This document shows, piece by piece, positions 16,180 to 23,412 of a stretch of DNA of 42,460 nt. The first letter of the stretch is position 1, and every line of letters starts with the position of its first letter. The notes beneath the pieces are model-generated. The model searched no databases. It worked only from the letters and a program-made list of their open reading frames with translations, and was not told the DNA's origin. The stretch is from Atribacterota bacterium (GTDB taxonomy: Bacteria; Atribacterota; Phoenicimicrobiia; Phoenicimicrobiales; Stramentimicrobiaceae), in the NCBI GenBank assembly GCA_028717805.1, contig JAQUNC010000019.1:1-42460 (forward strand), given 5' to 3'. Made by a program: the position numbers and the translations under genes.

Positions 16180-16959
16180 TTAAATGTTGATATGTCCTAC
16201 TAAATAAGTTACCGCTTCTCCGGAGATTTTGACTTTTTCACCCAAATCAGTACAGAAAATTTTTCCACCTCTCTTCGATAACTGTAATGCTACGAATTCA
16301 TTTTTCCCCAACACTCTCTTCCAATAAGGTATTAAAGTACAATGGCTGGAACCAGTCACCGGATCTTCATCCACTCCCAGCTTCGGGGCAAAAAACCGGG
16401 AGACAAAATCCACCCCTTCTCCCCTGGCTGTTACAATTGTTCCCAATCCGTCCAGTTGCTTTAATGCCTCCATATCTAATGTTAAATTCCTGATTTCTTC
16501 TTCTGTTTTAAATACTGCCATATAATCCCTGGATAGGTACACCTCTTTCGGTCTCTTTCTCAGACCCTTTATAAGCAATTCTGGAGCATTACACGATTTT
16601 CCTTCCCGGGAAGGAAAGATCATAGCCAGATTACTCCCTTCCTTGCTTACCTCTAACCTTCCGCTTTTAGTCTGAAAGATAGCCCTTGTAATTCTTTTAT
16701 CCAGATAGGTAAAGATAACATAAGCGCTAGCTAAAGTAGCGTGTCCGCATAAGTCAACTTCCCCTTTGGGAGTAAACCAACGCAATTCATATTCATCATC
16801 CCTTTTTATAAAGAAAGCGGTTTCGGAAAGATTATTCTCTGCAGCAATGCTTTGCATTAAATTATCATTTATCCATTCTTTCAGAGGACATACCGCCGCA
16901 GGATTTCCCTTAAATTGCTCATTGGTAAAGGCATCTATTTGATAGATGGCTACTCTCAT
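16180..16959 (-). CDS. PhzF-family isomerase/epimerase-like protein
   Basis: A 259-residue PhzF-family protein. The opening (YQIDAFTNEQFKGNPAAVCP), the catalytic glutamate in LSETAFF (about residue 45), GEVDLCGHATLASA and the second-half GVDEDPVTGSSHCTLIPYW are all diagnostic. Outside phenazine clusters these proteins are isomerases of unknown substrate, and no phenazine gene is present here. The start at 16959 is used because GGGAGG lies six bases upstream. Earlier start codons overlap that site. The E2 remnant follows 15 bases downstream. Confidence 0.9.
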   Translation of the reverse strand: MRVAIYQIDAFTNEQFKGNPAAVCPLKEWINDNLMQSIAAENNLSETAFFIKRDDEYELRWFTPKGEVDLCGHATLASAYVIFTYLDKRITRAIFQTKSGRLEVSKEGSNLAMIFPSREGKSCNAPELLIKGLRKRPKEVYLSRDYMAVFKTEEEIRNLTLDMEALKQLDGLGTIVTARGEGVDFVSRFFAPKLGVDEDPVTGSSHCTLIPYWKRVLGKNEFVALQLSKRGGKIFCTDLGEKVKISGEAVTYLVGHINI

Positions 16960-17176
16960 TTTCATCCTCCCTGTCAATTATTTGTTATAAATGACTACAA
17001 ACTACTAATAGAATTATTTAATTACTGAACCTGGGTAACAGTTCTTTCTATAGCTGCATTTTTTGTACTGGCAGAAAAAAGTGCTTTGCTTATCCTGATT
17101 GATCAGATTGCACTATTCTCAATTTATCTAAAGTATTATTTTTCTATTCTATTATAGATTCTTATTTCTTCAACTA

Positions 17177-17557
17177 TTACTTCTTTTGGGCTGATGTTTT
17201 CGCTTTGATTTCTTTTACCCGGAATTCCACTATTTTCCTGATCAACCTTAAAGGTATTGGCTTATCGATAGGGAATTGAACTGAACCTTTCGCGTGTTTA
17301 TAGGATGATAGTTCGTCCTTGAATTTATCAATTCCAGAAGGTATGGGGTAAAATCCAATATGGCTCTTATAGGCTGCAAAGTGTACCAGATTCTCACTTA
17401 AAACAAATGTGGGCATCCGATATTTGATTGTTCCCTGTGCACCGGGTGCAGCTGCTTTAATTGTAGTTCTTATCTGCTTTAGAATTTCTTGTACTTTAGG
17501 TGGAAAGTTGACGATATATTCATCGATATCTTTGGGTGAATCCGGAACATTTTTCAT
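17177..17557 (-). CDS. DUF1801 (YdhG-like) protein
   Basis: A 126-residue protein of the DUF1801/YdhG family, sometimes called iron-chaperone-like because of its frataxin-like fold. The sequence shows IDEYIVNFPPKVQEILKQIR at the N-terminus, then AAPGAQGTIKYRMPTFVLS and HIGFYPIPSGIDKF, then KGSVQFPIDKPIPLRLIRKI, all in the order usual for the family. The role in the cell is unknown. GGAGAG lies six bases before the ATG. It stands alone between two gaps of roughly 150-220 bases. Confidence 0.85.
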   Translation of the reverse strand: MKNVPDSPKDIDEYIVNFPPKVQEILKQIRTTIKAAAPGAQGTIKYRMPTFVLSENLVHFAAYKSHIGFYPIPSGIDKFKDELSSYKHAKGSVQFPIDKPIPLRLIRKIVEFRVKEIKAKTSAQKK

Positions 17558-17702
17558 AGGCTTCTCTCCTATTTCCTGATTATTATGAAACTTATTTTAC
17601 CCGGTAGGGAAAATAGTTTAGTATTTTTTCCACTGCAAATAGGCTTTCCAGCTCCAGTTACAATATTTTATCTCATCTTTATTTTTTTCACATTATAGAA
17701 AT

Positions 17703-18221
17703 CTATAATTGCATTTTTAGCCAGGAGACAGTAGGAACTACCTTGGTTCCCTGCTTTCCCAGTTGTAAATTACAATCTGAAATAATCTTTTCCGCATTCT
17801 TATGGAAGGTGCTATGTCCATCGCTAATTAATATTGCTGAAAATCCCATCTCTAATGCACCAAGAACGGCTGCTTTAATACATCCATTGGAAACTAATCC
17901 GGTGATTACCACCTCTGTTATGTTAAACTCCTTAAGCAAAGTTAAAAAATGTGGTTCTCGAAAGACATTGACATTTTTCTTGTTTATAATTATGTCTGCT
18001 CCGGATAAATTCAGCTCTTCACATATTTGCCAGCCTTCAGTGTTTTCTTTTAAAAAAGACTGATTAGTATGTCTGATAAAAAATATGGGCTTATTCTTTC
18101 TGTGAAAAAAATCTATTAAGCTATTTACATTATTAATTAACTCTTGTTTTCTAAATACTTCTCTATTTAACAAGCCTTCTTTTTGCATATCAATCACCAA
18201 CAGTGCTTGCTTATTTCTCAT
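17703..18221 (-). CDS. Isochorismatase-family cysteine hydrolase
   Basis: A 172-residue cysteine hydrolase with the family's catalytic triad: Asp11 in LLVIDMQ, Lys81 in INKKNVNVF and Cys114 in GLVSNGCIKAA, just after the cis-peptide region. Members hydrolyse isochorismate, nicotinamide or other small amides; nothing here decides between them. AAGGAG stands upstream of the ATG. In Bacillus an isochorismatase-like gene (yaaI) also sits beside tadA, so this gene could be an old neighbour rather than cargo. Confidence 0.88.
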   Translation of the reverse strand: MRNKQALLVIDMQKEGLLNREVFRKQELINNVNSLIDFFHRKNKPIFFIRHTNQSFLKENTEGWQICEELNLSGADIIINKKNVNVFREPHFLTLLKEFNITEVVITGLVSNGCIKAAVLGALEMGFSAILISDGHSTFHKNAEKIISDCNLQLGKQGTKVVPTVSWLKMQL

Positions 18222-18282
18222 AAATATATTTTCTCCTTATCTTAAAAATGAATAAAAATATTTATTAATTATAGAATGTCTT

Positions 18283-18340
18283 GGGGGTAAGGTCTTGAAA
18301 TATAACAAAAAAGTGATATTTCAAGACAGTATCTGACCCC
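18283..18340. repeat. Palindromic repeat, copy 3 (most complete)
   Basis: Outer ends GGGGT and ACCCC enclose arms GTCTTGAAATAT(A)AC and GT(G)ATATTTCAAGAC, pairing 14 of 15 bases around a loop of six A. It directly abuts the tyrosine-recombinase fragment, whose reading frame begins at the repeat edge. The form (45-58 bases, palindrome, GGGGT ends) suggests a REP or MITE-like element. Confidence 0.75.
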
Positions 18341-18474
18341 TCAATGGCTTCTTAGAAAATGGCATGGATGTCAGATATGTACAGGAACTTTTGGAGCATC
18401 GGAATATCAGAACAACTCAGATTTATACCAAAGTAACATATCCAAAACTTAAAAACATTAAAAGTCCGCTATGA
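18341..18474 (+). pseudogene. Tyrosine recombinase (XerC/D-like), C-terminal fragment
   Basis: The plus strand reads [20 protein letters not shown], then [20 protein letters not shown], then SPL and stop. This is the extreme C-terminus of a phage-type integrase. The conserved His of the LLxH box and the nucleophile Tyr of the IYTKV segment are both present. The rest (about 250 or more residues with the Arg-Lys-His residues) is absent. The fragment starts exactly where palindromic repeat copy 3 ends. It is the only mobile-element enzyme visible in the block, and it lies about 500 bases from tRNA-Ser(CGA). Confidence 0.75.
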
Positions 18475-18529
18475 TTAAAAATGAAAAAATCCCACTTTTG
18501 GCCAAAAAAAAGTTCGAGCAAATATTTTT

Positions 18530-18784
18530 TCAGGTTCTATTGTGTTTGTCAGTATCTTCCTTGTTCATTGTCGCCGATTTATTTAATAAATTCTCTATTA
18601 AAACACCAAGAGCTTGGGCGATTTTTGCCATAGTTTGAACGCTTGGTTTATTAACTATACCGCTTTCGATCTTGGTAAGCTTTGTATTTTTTATATCCGC
18701 TTTCTTGGCTAAATCATTTCGCGTTAAGCCAAGTTTTACTCGCATTTTCTTGATATTTTTACCGATTGTTTTTCCACTTATCAT
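18530..18784 (-). CDS. XRE-family helix-turn-helix regulator
   Basis: An 84-residue protein that is almost entirely one XRE DNA-binding domain: IGKNIKKMRVKLGLTRNDLA, KKADIKNTKLTKIESG, then PSVQTMAKIAQALGVLIENL. It is the size of a phage or plasmid control repressor. An inverted repeat upstream (18796-18851) may be its own operator. It lies between the integrase fragment and tRNA-Ser(CGA), fitting a remnant of an integrated element. No partner toxin or excisionase gene is visible. Confidence 0.85.
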   Translation of the reverse strand: MISGKTIGKNIKKMRVKLGLTRNDLAKKADIKNTKLTKIESGIVNKPSVQTMAKIAQALGVLIENLLNKSATMNKEDTDKHNRT

Positions 18785-18795
18785 AATTTCAAAGT

Positions 18796-18851
18796 TTTGA
18801 TAGTATTGTAGTAAGATATATAATTATTGTTTTCATTTCTATACTATCAAA
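18796..18851. promoter_or_regulatory. Inverted repeat upstream of the XRE gene
   Basis: TTTGATAGTAT at 18796-18806 is matched exactly in inverse by ATACTATCAAA at 18841-18851. The 34-base spacer is AT-rich with several TATA-like stretches that could be a -10 region for the XRE gene starting at 18784. Two such half-sites around a promoter suit a repressor loop, but binding by this protein is only inferred. Confidence 0.45.
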
Positions 18852-18996
18852 TAAAATGGATTTAATAAATCATAAAAATTCGAAAAGCCTGCTTCTGGCG
18901 TTCCGCTTCGTGGAATAAAGACAAAAAATTAAATTTGTACCTAAATTCGACAGCTGAGTCCTCGCAGAGGACGAGCTAACCCTTTCTTTATCCAAT

Positions 18997-19091
18997 TGGC
19001 GGAGAGGGCGGGATTCGAACCCGCGAGACAGTTATTAGCCGCCTACTCGATTTCGAGTCGAGCGCCTTCAACCGGACTCAGCCACCTCTCC
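18997..19091 (-). tRNA. tRNA-Ser (anticodon CGA)
   Basis: A 95-base class II tRNA with acceptor stem GGAGAGG/CCTCTCC, a long variable arm, T-loop TTCGAAT and encoded CCA. The anticodon stem CTCGA/TCGAG frames a loop containing CGA. Downstream of its 3' end (18956-18971, inside the accessory block) is a small perfect hairpin GTCCTC-GCA-GAGGAC that may help end transcription. Confidence 0.97.
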
Positions 19092-19116
19092 TTATGACCT
19101 GATAATGACAGACATA

Positions 19117-19572
19117 TTATCTTCTATTCAGGAAAAACTTCTTCAATACTGCGCCGCATTCATCCTCCAGGATACCACCAATGACTTCTATCTCATGGTT
19201 AAACAGCTTTTTTTCAAAAATGTTAATAACACTGCCCGCAGCTCCTGCTTTAGGATCATATGCTCCAAAAATGAGTTTCTTTAGTCGGGCTTGAATGATA
19301 GCATAAGCACACATGGGACATGGTTCTAAAGTTACATACATTATTGCATCATCCAGATGCCAGCTATTTACTCTGGCACATGCTTCACGTAGTGCTATAA
19401 TTTCAGCATGAGCGGTGGGGTCATGGGTCATTTCCTTCTCATTAAATGCCCTGGCAATAATCTGTTCATCTAAAACGATTAATGCTCCAACCGGAACCTC
19501 TTCCCTGTAAAAAGCCTCCCAGGCCAGTTGAATCGCTTCTTGCATTATCATCTGGTGAATATTATCTATCAT
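19117..19572 (-). CDS. tadA: tRNA adenosine(34) deaminase TadA
   Basis: TadA converts A34 to inosine in tRNA-Arg(ACG), which is itself encoded at 19776-19849. The 151-residue protein has the zinc site and catalytic glutamate in HAEI (His55, Glu57) and PCPMC (Cys85, Cys88), in the usual spacing. In Bacillus tadA is next to the SRP RNA gene. Here tRNA-Ser(CGA) follows after 25 bases, and the SRP RNA is 11 kb away. Confidence 0.96.
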   Translation of the reverse strand: MIDNIHQMIMQEAIQLAWEAFYREEVPVGALIVLDEQIIARAFNEKEMTHDPTAHAEIIALREACARVNSWHLDDAIMYVTLEPCPMCAYAIIQARLKKLIFGAYDPKAGAAGSVINIFEKKLFNHEIEVIGGILEDECGAVLKKFFLNRR

Positions 19573-19634
19573 TAAACTACTCTACCTATATAAAGATAAG
19601 AAATATTTTTAACCTTAGCTAAGGCTAAGCTATG

Positions 19635-19664
19635 GTCAGGGGAGCTTACTCCCTTGAAATCCTT
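19635..19664. repeat. Short palindromic repeat, type 2, copy 1
   Basis: Starts GTCAGGGGAG and ends TTGAAATCCTT, with an internal stem GGGAG/CTCCC. The segment at 34965-34994 has the same length and 23 of 30 bases identical. Both lie in intergenic DNA upstream of a minus-strand gene. Two copies are too few to define a family. Confidence 0.3.
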
Positions 19665-19775
19665 TTATTACTTTTTCACTCTATTTTTATATAAAAACTT
19701 TTACTGACAATTTTTTAGAGTATAGAATATTTATTTTTCAGTTTTAATTTTCCAGATAGTATGATGTTAAAAAGG

Positions 19776-19849
19776 TGCGCCCGGAGGGACTCGAACCCCC
19801 AATCTACTGATCCGTAGTCAGTTGCTTTATCCAATTGAGCCACGGGCGC
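19776..19849 (-). tRNA. tRNA-Arg (anticodon ACG)
   Basis: A 74-base tRNA with acceptor stem GCGCCCG/CGGGCGC, T-loop TTCGAGT and an anticodon loop CTACGGA giving ACG, the substrate of TadA. The gene does not encode a full CCA: the discriminator A is followed by CCT and a T run (CCTTTTT), which can act as the terminator. Confidence 0.96.
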
Positions 19850-19891
19850 ATTTAGATGAGAGGATAATAATTAGCTCTAAAGCTAAATTAG

Positions 19892-19920
19892 ATTTTATTA
19901 TAATTTAATATCTTCGTCAA
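19892..19920 (-). promoter_or_regulatory. Promoter for tRNA-Arg, TTGACG-17-TAAAAT
   Basis: On the minus strand TTGACG (19915-19920) and TAAAAT (19892-19897) are 17 bases apart. Transcription would begin about 35 bases before the tRNA. A TATAAT inside the spacer is too close to the -35 box to be used with it. Confidence 0.45.
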
Positions 19921-19943
19921 ATGAAATAATATTATAGTAACAC

Positions 19944-19972
19944 TTGCCTTAAAAATTTCTCTTTATTATAAT
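19944..19972 (+). promoter_or_regulatory. Promoter for the thioesterase, TTGCCT-17-TATAAT
   Basis: TTGCCT (19944-19949) and a perfect TATAAT (19967-19972) are 17 bases apart on the plus strand. The expected start is near 19979, giving a leader of about 75 bases. It is divergent from the tRNA-Arg promoter. Confidence 0.6.
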
Positions 19973-20053
19973 ATAAAGCAATGTTGCATTCTGAGCATTT
20001 TGATAATTTTGATAATTAAAAATATTTAAAATTAGAATTTATATCAAGGAATT

Positions 20054-20821
20054 ATGAAACAGGCTTTTAATAAAACATTTGAAGTACATTCATATGATGT
20101 TTTAAATAATCAGCAATTAAATCCAGTTAAATTAATCGACTATTTTAATGATACTGCAGGACACCACTCTGAATCATTAGGCTATTCCATAGAAACCTTA
20201 TTTAAAAAAGGATATTCCTGGATACTACTCTCCTGGAATATCAGTATTAATAGATGGCCTCATTTAAGAGAGAGGATTGAAATCGAAACCTGGATTTCTC
20301 GGATTAAGAGATGTTTCGCTTATCGAGAGTTTTTAATAAAAAGCAATCAGAATGAGAGTATAATTAAGGCGTCTTCTCACTGGATCTTCTATAATATGAA
20401 TAAACAAAGACCAGCAAAAATACCTTTGGCATTATCAAATCTTTGGCTAATTAAACCAGTAGAAGCATGCTCCTTATCAATTATAAATTCATTCCTTCTC
20501 AGGGAACCTAAATATCAAAATGAAGAAAAAGAATATGTTGTTCAAATGCAAGATATTGATATCCTGGGTCATGTTCATAACTCCAGATATATAGGCTGGA
20601 TTATGGAAAACAAGCCCGAGATAATAAAACAGCATTATACCCTAAAACATCTACAGGTTTTATATCATCATGAAATTAAATATCCAGGAGAAATTATGGT
20701 GCAACAAAAAATATTCCCCCAGCAAGATAAATCAAAACAGCTGATATCTGATCAAATATGGGATAAAAATAAGCAGAGAGTTGCTACTGAGGTGGTAACT
20801 CAGTGGCAGCTTTTTAAATAA
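20054..20821 (+). CDS. Acyl-ACP thioesterase (FatA/FatB-like)
   Basis: A 255-residue double-hotdog protein that releases fatty acids from acyl carrier protein. The first hotdog has LIDYFNDTAGHHSESLGYSI and the W-rich segment GYSWILLSWNISINRWP. The second has DIDILGHVHNSRYIGWIMEN, matching the catalytic Asn/His region and W-x-x-E of bacterial acyl-ACP thioesterases. AAGGA lies only a few bases before the ATG. It is a single-gene unit on the plus strand with its own promoter. No other fatty acid genes are near. Confidence 0.85.
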   Translation: MKQAFNKTFEVHSYDVLNNQQLNPVKLIDYFNDTAGHHSESLGYSIETLFKKGYSWILLSWNISINRWPHLRERIEIETWISRIKRCFAYREFLIKSNQNESIIKASSHWIFYNMNKQRPAKIPLALSNLWLIKPVEACSLSIINSFLLREPKYQNEEKEYVVQMQDIDILGHVHNSRYIGWIMENKPEIIKQHYTLKHLQVLYHHEIKYPGEIMVQQKIFPQQDKSKQLISDQIWDKNKQRVATEVVTQWQLFK

Positions 20822-20905
20822 TATTATAATATTCCGGATAATTAATAAAGCTACTTATCAAATTAAAAAGGTAATTAAGATTTAAAAATCATTATTAACC
20901 AGAAA

Positions 20906-20929
20906 TTTAGAAAAAAAACGATTTCTAAA
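20906..20929. terminator. Possible bidirectional hairpin between convergent genes
   Basis: TTTAGAAA (20906-20913) and TTTCTAAA (20922-20929) pair perfectly around an eight-base loop, between the thioesterase stop and the M24 peptidase stop. The stem is AT-rich and the U-run is poor on the plus side, so its strength as a terminator is doubtful. Confidence 0.35.
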
Positions 20930-20952
20930 CTAATATTCTGAAAATAAACTAT

Positions 20953-22050
20953 TTATTTAATTACAATAATCTCCTTAGAAAAATTATTCAGGATATCAGA
21001 CTTACTATCTCCCACCACTACAATATCCTCAATACGTATTCCAAATCTATTCTTGAGATAGATACCAGGCTCTATACTGAAGGACATACCCTGCTCTAAG
21101 ATCTGTTTGTTGCCGGTCCTGATGTAGGGCGCTTCATGTACGCTGATACCAATGCCGTGTCCTGTTCTGTTGAGGAAGTACTGGCCATAGCCTGCCTGGG
21201 TAATGATATCCCGTGCTGCTTTATCCACATCCTCTGCGCTGACCCCTATTTTAACCTTTGCCTCAGCAGTTCTATTGGCTTTTAGGACGATGTGATAGAC
21301 CTGCTGTTGTTCCTCTGTGATGTTGCCAACAAAAACAGTTCTGGATATATCAGAACAATAGCCTTCATACTGACAGCCTAAATCTAAAATAATGATATCC
21401 TCTTTTTGGATGGTTCGGGAATCATCACAGTAGTGGGGCATAGAGCTATTGGGACCAGAGGCCACAATAGGATCAAAGGCAAGGCTAACTCCCCTTTGGG
21501 TAAATAGTTCCTTTATCTTCTTTTTGATATCTTTTTCGGTCCGGCCGGGATTGATGTATGCGATAGTCTCCCCCACCACCTCATCGGCTATCTGGGCAGC
21601 TAGCCTTAGTTTTTCTACTTCACTTTTCTCCTTTTTAATTCTTAGTGCCTCCAATAGCTCATGTCCACTGACAAAGTTGGCCGGAAGCCGATCTTTAAGT
21701 TCCAATAGGTCTACTCCTCTTATGGTGCTGTTGATGGCAATTGTTTTACCTGTCAGATGATACTTCCGGTTGGCTTGCTCAACTGCGTCTAAGAAATTTT
21801 CACTGTCTTTCCACATAAAGAGGTCTGCCTGGCCGGAGAGGTGTTTTTCAGCCTCCTCAAAATAAAGCTGTGGGGAGATATGAAAAGATTGGCCGTTTGA
21901 TAAAATAAAGAAGGCCTGGAATCTTTCGCAAATGCGGGGATTAAATCCAGTCAAAAAATCCAAATCAACCGAGGGACCAATTATGATGGCATCGATATTA
22001 TTGTTTCCCATTAACTTGCGAAGTTTATCAGTATATTTTTTATTAAACAT
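20953..22050 (-). CDS. M24-family metallopeptidase (Xaa-Pro aminopeptidase-like)
   Basis: A 365-residue creatinase/prolidase-like protein. Residues 1-130 form the creatinase N-terminal domain and the rest the pita-bread catalytic domain. The five metal ligands are present: Asp223, Asp234, His298, Glu327 and Glu341, in DLGCQYEGYCSDISRT, RTGHGIGISVHEAPY, SIEPGIY and RIED. These enzymes cleave X-Pro bonds, and some act on related amides. There is no signal peptide, so it is cytoplasmic. It follows the second permease gene by 59 bases on the same strand, which suggests it processes the imported substrate. Confidence 0.9.
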   Translation of the reverse strand: MFNKKYTDKLRKLMGNNNIDAIIIGPSVDLDFLTGFNPRICERFQAFFILSNGQSFHISPQLYFEEAEKHLSGQADLFMWKDSENFLDAVEQANRKYHLTGKTIAINSTIRGVDLLELKDRLPANFVSGHELLEALRIKKEKSEVEKLRLAAQIADEVVGETIAYINPGRTEKDIKKKIKELFTQRGVSLAFDPIVASGPNSSMPHYCDDSRTIQKEDIIILDLGCQYEGYCSDISRTVFVGNITEEQQQVYHIVLKANRTAEAKVKIGVSAEDVDKAARDIITQAGYGQYFLNRTGHGIGISVHEAPYIRTGNKQILEQGMSFSIEPGIYLKNRFGIRIEDIVVVGDSKSDILNNFSKEIIVIK

Positions 22051-22109
22051 TCCTATTCCCCTTCAATCTATATTTATATTTTTAAATACCCTATTCCTAT
22101 TTCCTATTT

Positions 22110-23411
22110 CTAAACAATTTCAAGACGTTTTCTCATGGCCTGAATCCTTTTATTCCAGGCATGTAGTCCTAAAGCAACTCCAATAACTCCATAAGAAATA
22201 AAGGCTCTGAAAAATTCTCCAATCTGGGCATCTCCAAAAAGATTGTTTCCAGCCTTAGGTGATACTATAAATAAGGTATGAAATAAAATTATACCCAGAA
22301 TGGCCTGACCACTAGTTGCCTTAGTAACAGATGCTCCTCCCAAAAGTATCGCAGCAATTGAAAAGGTAGCTATTTGCACATGACTTCCATAAGTGGAAAG
22401 GGTTCCAATATTCTGAAGAAAAATAATCTGTCCCCAGGCAGCAAAAACAGTAGAAATAACCATAGCAATTATTCTTGTTCTCTCTACGTTTATTCCTGAT
22501 ATCTTAGCAATTTCCATATCATGACCAACTGTTCTAAAGTCCTGCCCTAATTTAGTCTTCATAATCAATTCATTAAAACTCCACAGTGCTGCTATAAATA
22601 AAGAAGTTACAATTGGAAGCTTCACTGTTCTTAAAATTGATCCGGTCATAATTATATATAGACTTGCTGCGAGAACGAATATCATAATGATAATCTGGGT
22701 AGTAAATTTAAAATTATCTATTCCCTCATAACCCTTTTTTCTTTTTAAATAATAATCTATACATAGACCTATTAATAACGCTATAGATATTGCAACCAAA
22801 ACATTAAACAGGGGATATTTAAACACATCATCAAGAGCATATTTCAGTCCAGTCTCAGTTGCCAGATCTATAGTATTCCTGATACCAATTCCTCTGCTGA
22901 GTACCAGATCTGGATTCTTTATTGGAATTAGTGTTCCGACCAGAAAAAGAAGAATAAATTGGTAAACTCCATTGGCAAAAAATCCAGCAATCATACTGGT
23001 TATCATTTCCTGCCCTTTAGTTCTGTTAAGCAGCATAGCGGTTATTATCCCAAAAAGGATTGCTATGGGAGTTGCCAGCAAAAGACACATCATAAAACCA
23101 GGAAAGCCGGCGATTTTATAGTGAGTAACAATGATGATAGCAAATTGTCCAGCCATTGCTCCAATTACAATTCCAAAGTTAAGACCTAAACCAGCTATTA
23201 CCGGAATAACAAGGGCAAGAACCAGAAAAGAGTTTCTGGTTATTCTGGAGAGTAAGGTATTCAAAATAAACACCAGAGGTAATTTTGAGAAATATACTCC
23301 TGCCAAGCAGATTACAATAAATAATAAGGGAACACTATTATCAAATAGTAGTCTCCTTATTTTTACTAATAGTTTTGGTTGAGCTATTTTAATTTGATTA
23401 ACTTGAGCCAT
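22110..23411 (-). CDS. ABC transporter permease, BPD_transp_2 type (second)
   Basis: A 433-residue inner-membrane permease of the ribose/galactose/BMP group, with about ten hydrophobic segments. Typical features are RNSFLVLALVIPVIAGLGLN near the start, the motif GHDMEIAKISGINVERTRII, and the AAILLGGASVTKATSGQAI segment near the C-terminus. It forms a heterodimeric channel with the neighbouring permease. The start at 23411 has a GGGGGGTGA ribosome site eight bases upstream, inside the last codons of the first permease. Only one base separates the two genes. Confidence 0.9.
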   Translation of the reverse strand: MAQVNQIKIAQPKLLVKIRRLLFDNSVPLLFIVICLAGVYFSKLPLVFILNTLLSRITRNSFLVLALVIPVIAGLGLNFGIVIGAMAGQFAIIIVTHYKIAGFPGFMMCLLLATPIAILFGIITAMLLNRTKGQEMITSMIAGFFANGVYQFILLFLVGTLIPIKNPDLVLSRGIGIRNTIDLATETGLKYALDDVFKYPLFNVLVAISIALLIGLCIDYYLKRKKGYEGIDNFKFTTQIIIMIFVLAASLYIIMTGSILRTVKLPIVTSLFIAALWSFNELIMKTKLGQDFRTVGHDMEIAKISGINVERTRIIAMVISTVFAAWGQIIFLQNIGTLSTYGSHVQIATFSIAAILLGGASVTKATSGQAILGIILFHTLFIVSPKAGNNLFGDAQIGEFFRAFISYGVIGVALGLHAWNKRIQAMRKRLEIV

Positions 23412-23412
23412 T

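Larger units (their letters stand above)
8098..18996. other. Probable accessory island between two tRNA-Ser genes
   Basis: The block separates tadA and tRNA-Ser(CGA) from tRNA-Ser(GGA), SRP RNA and dnaX, which are neighbours in Bacillus. It is rich in small accessory genes on the minus strand and holds at least four broken genes, a tyrosine-recombinase C-terminus, an XRE regulator and three palindromic repeats. Both flanks carry the same 35-base tRNA-Ser 3' end, a plausible attachment-site pair. The identity is also expected of paralogous tRNAs, so the excision boundaries are inference. nth at its left end may be core rather than cargo. Confidence 0.45.

Noticed and set aside
16180-16959. Phenazine biosynthesis as the role of the PhzF homologue
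   Set aside because: No other phz gene is present, and PhzF-family proteins outside such clusters have other or unknown substrates.
8004-19091. The 35-base identity of the two tRNA-Ser ends taken as proof of att sites
   Set aside because: Paralogous tRNA-Ser genes share the T-arm and acceptor stem anyway. It supports the island idea only together with the broken synteny and the integrase remnant.
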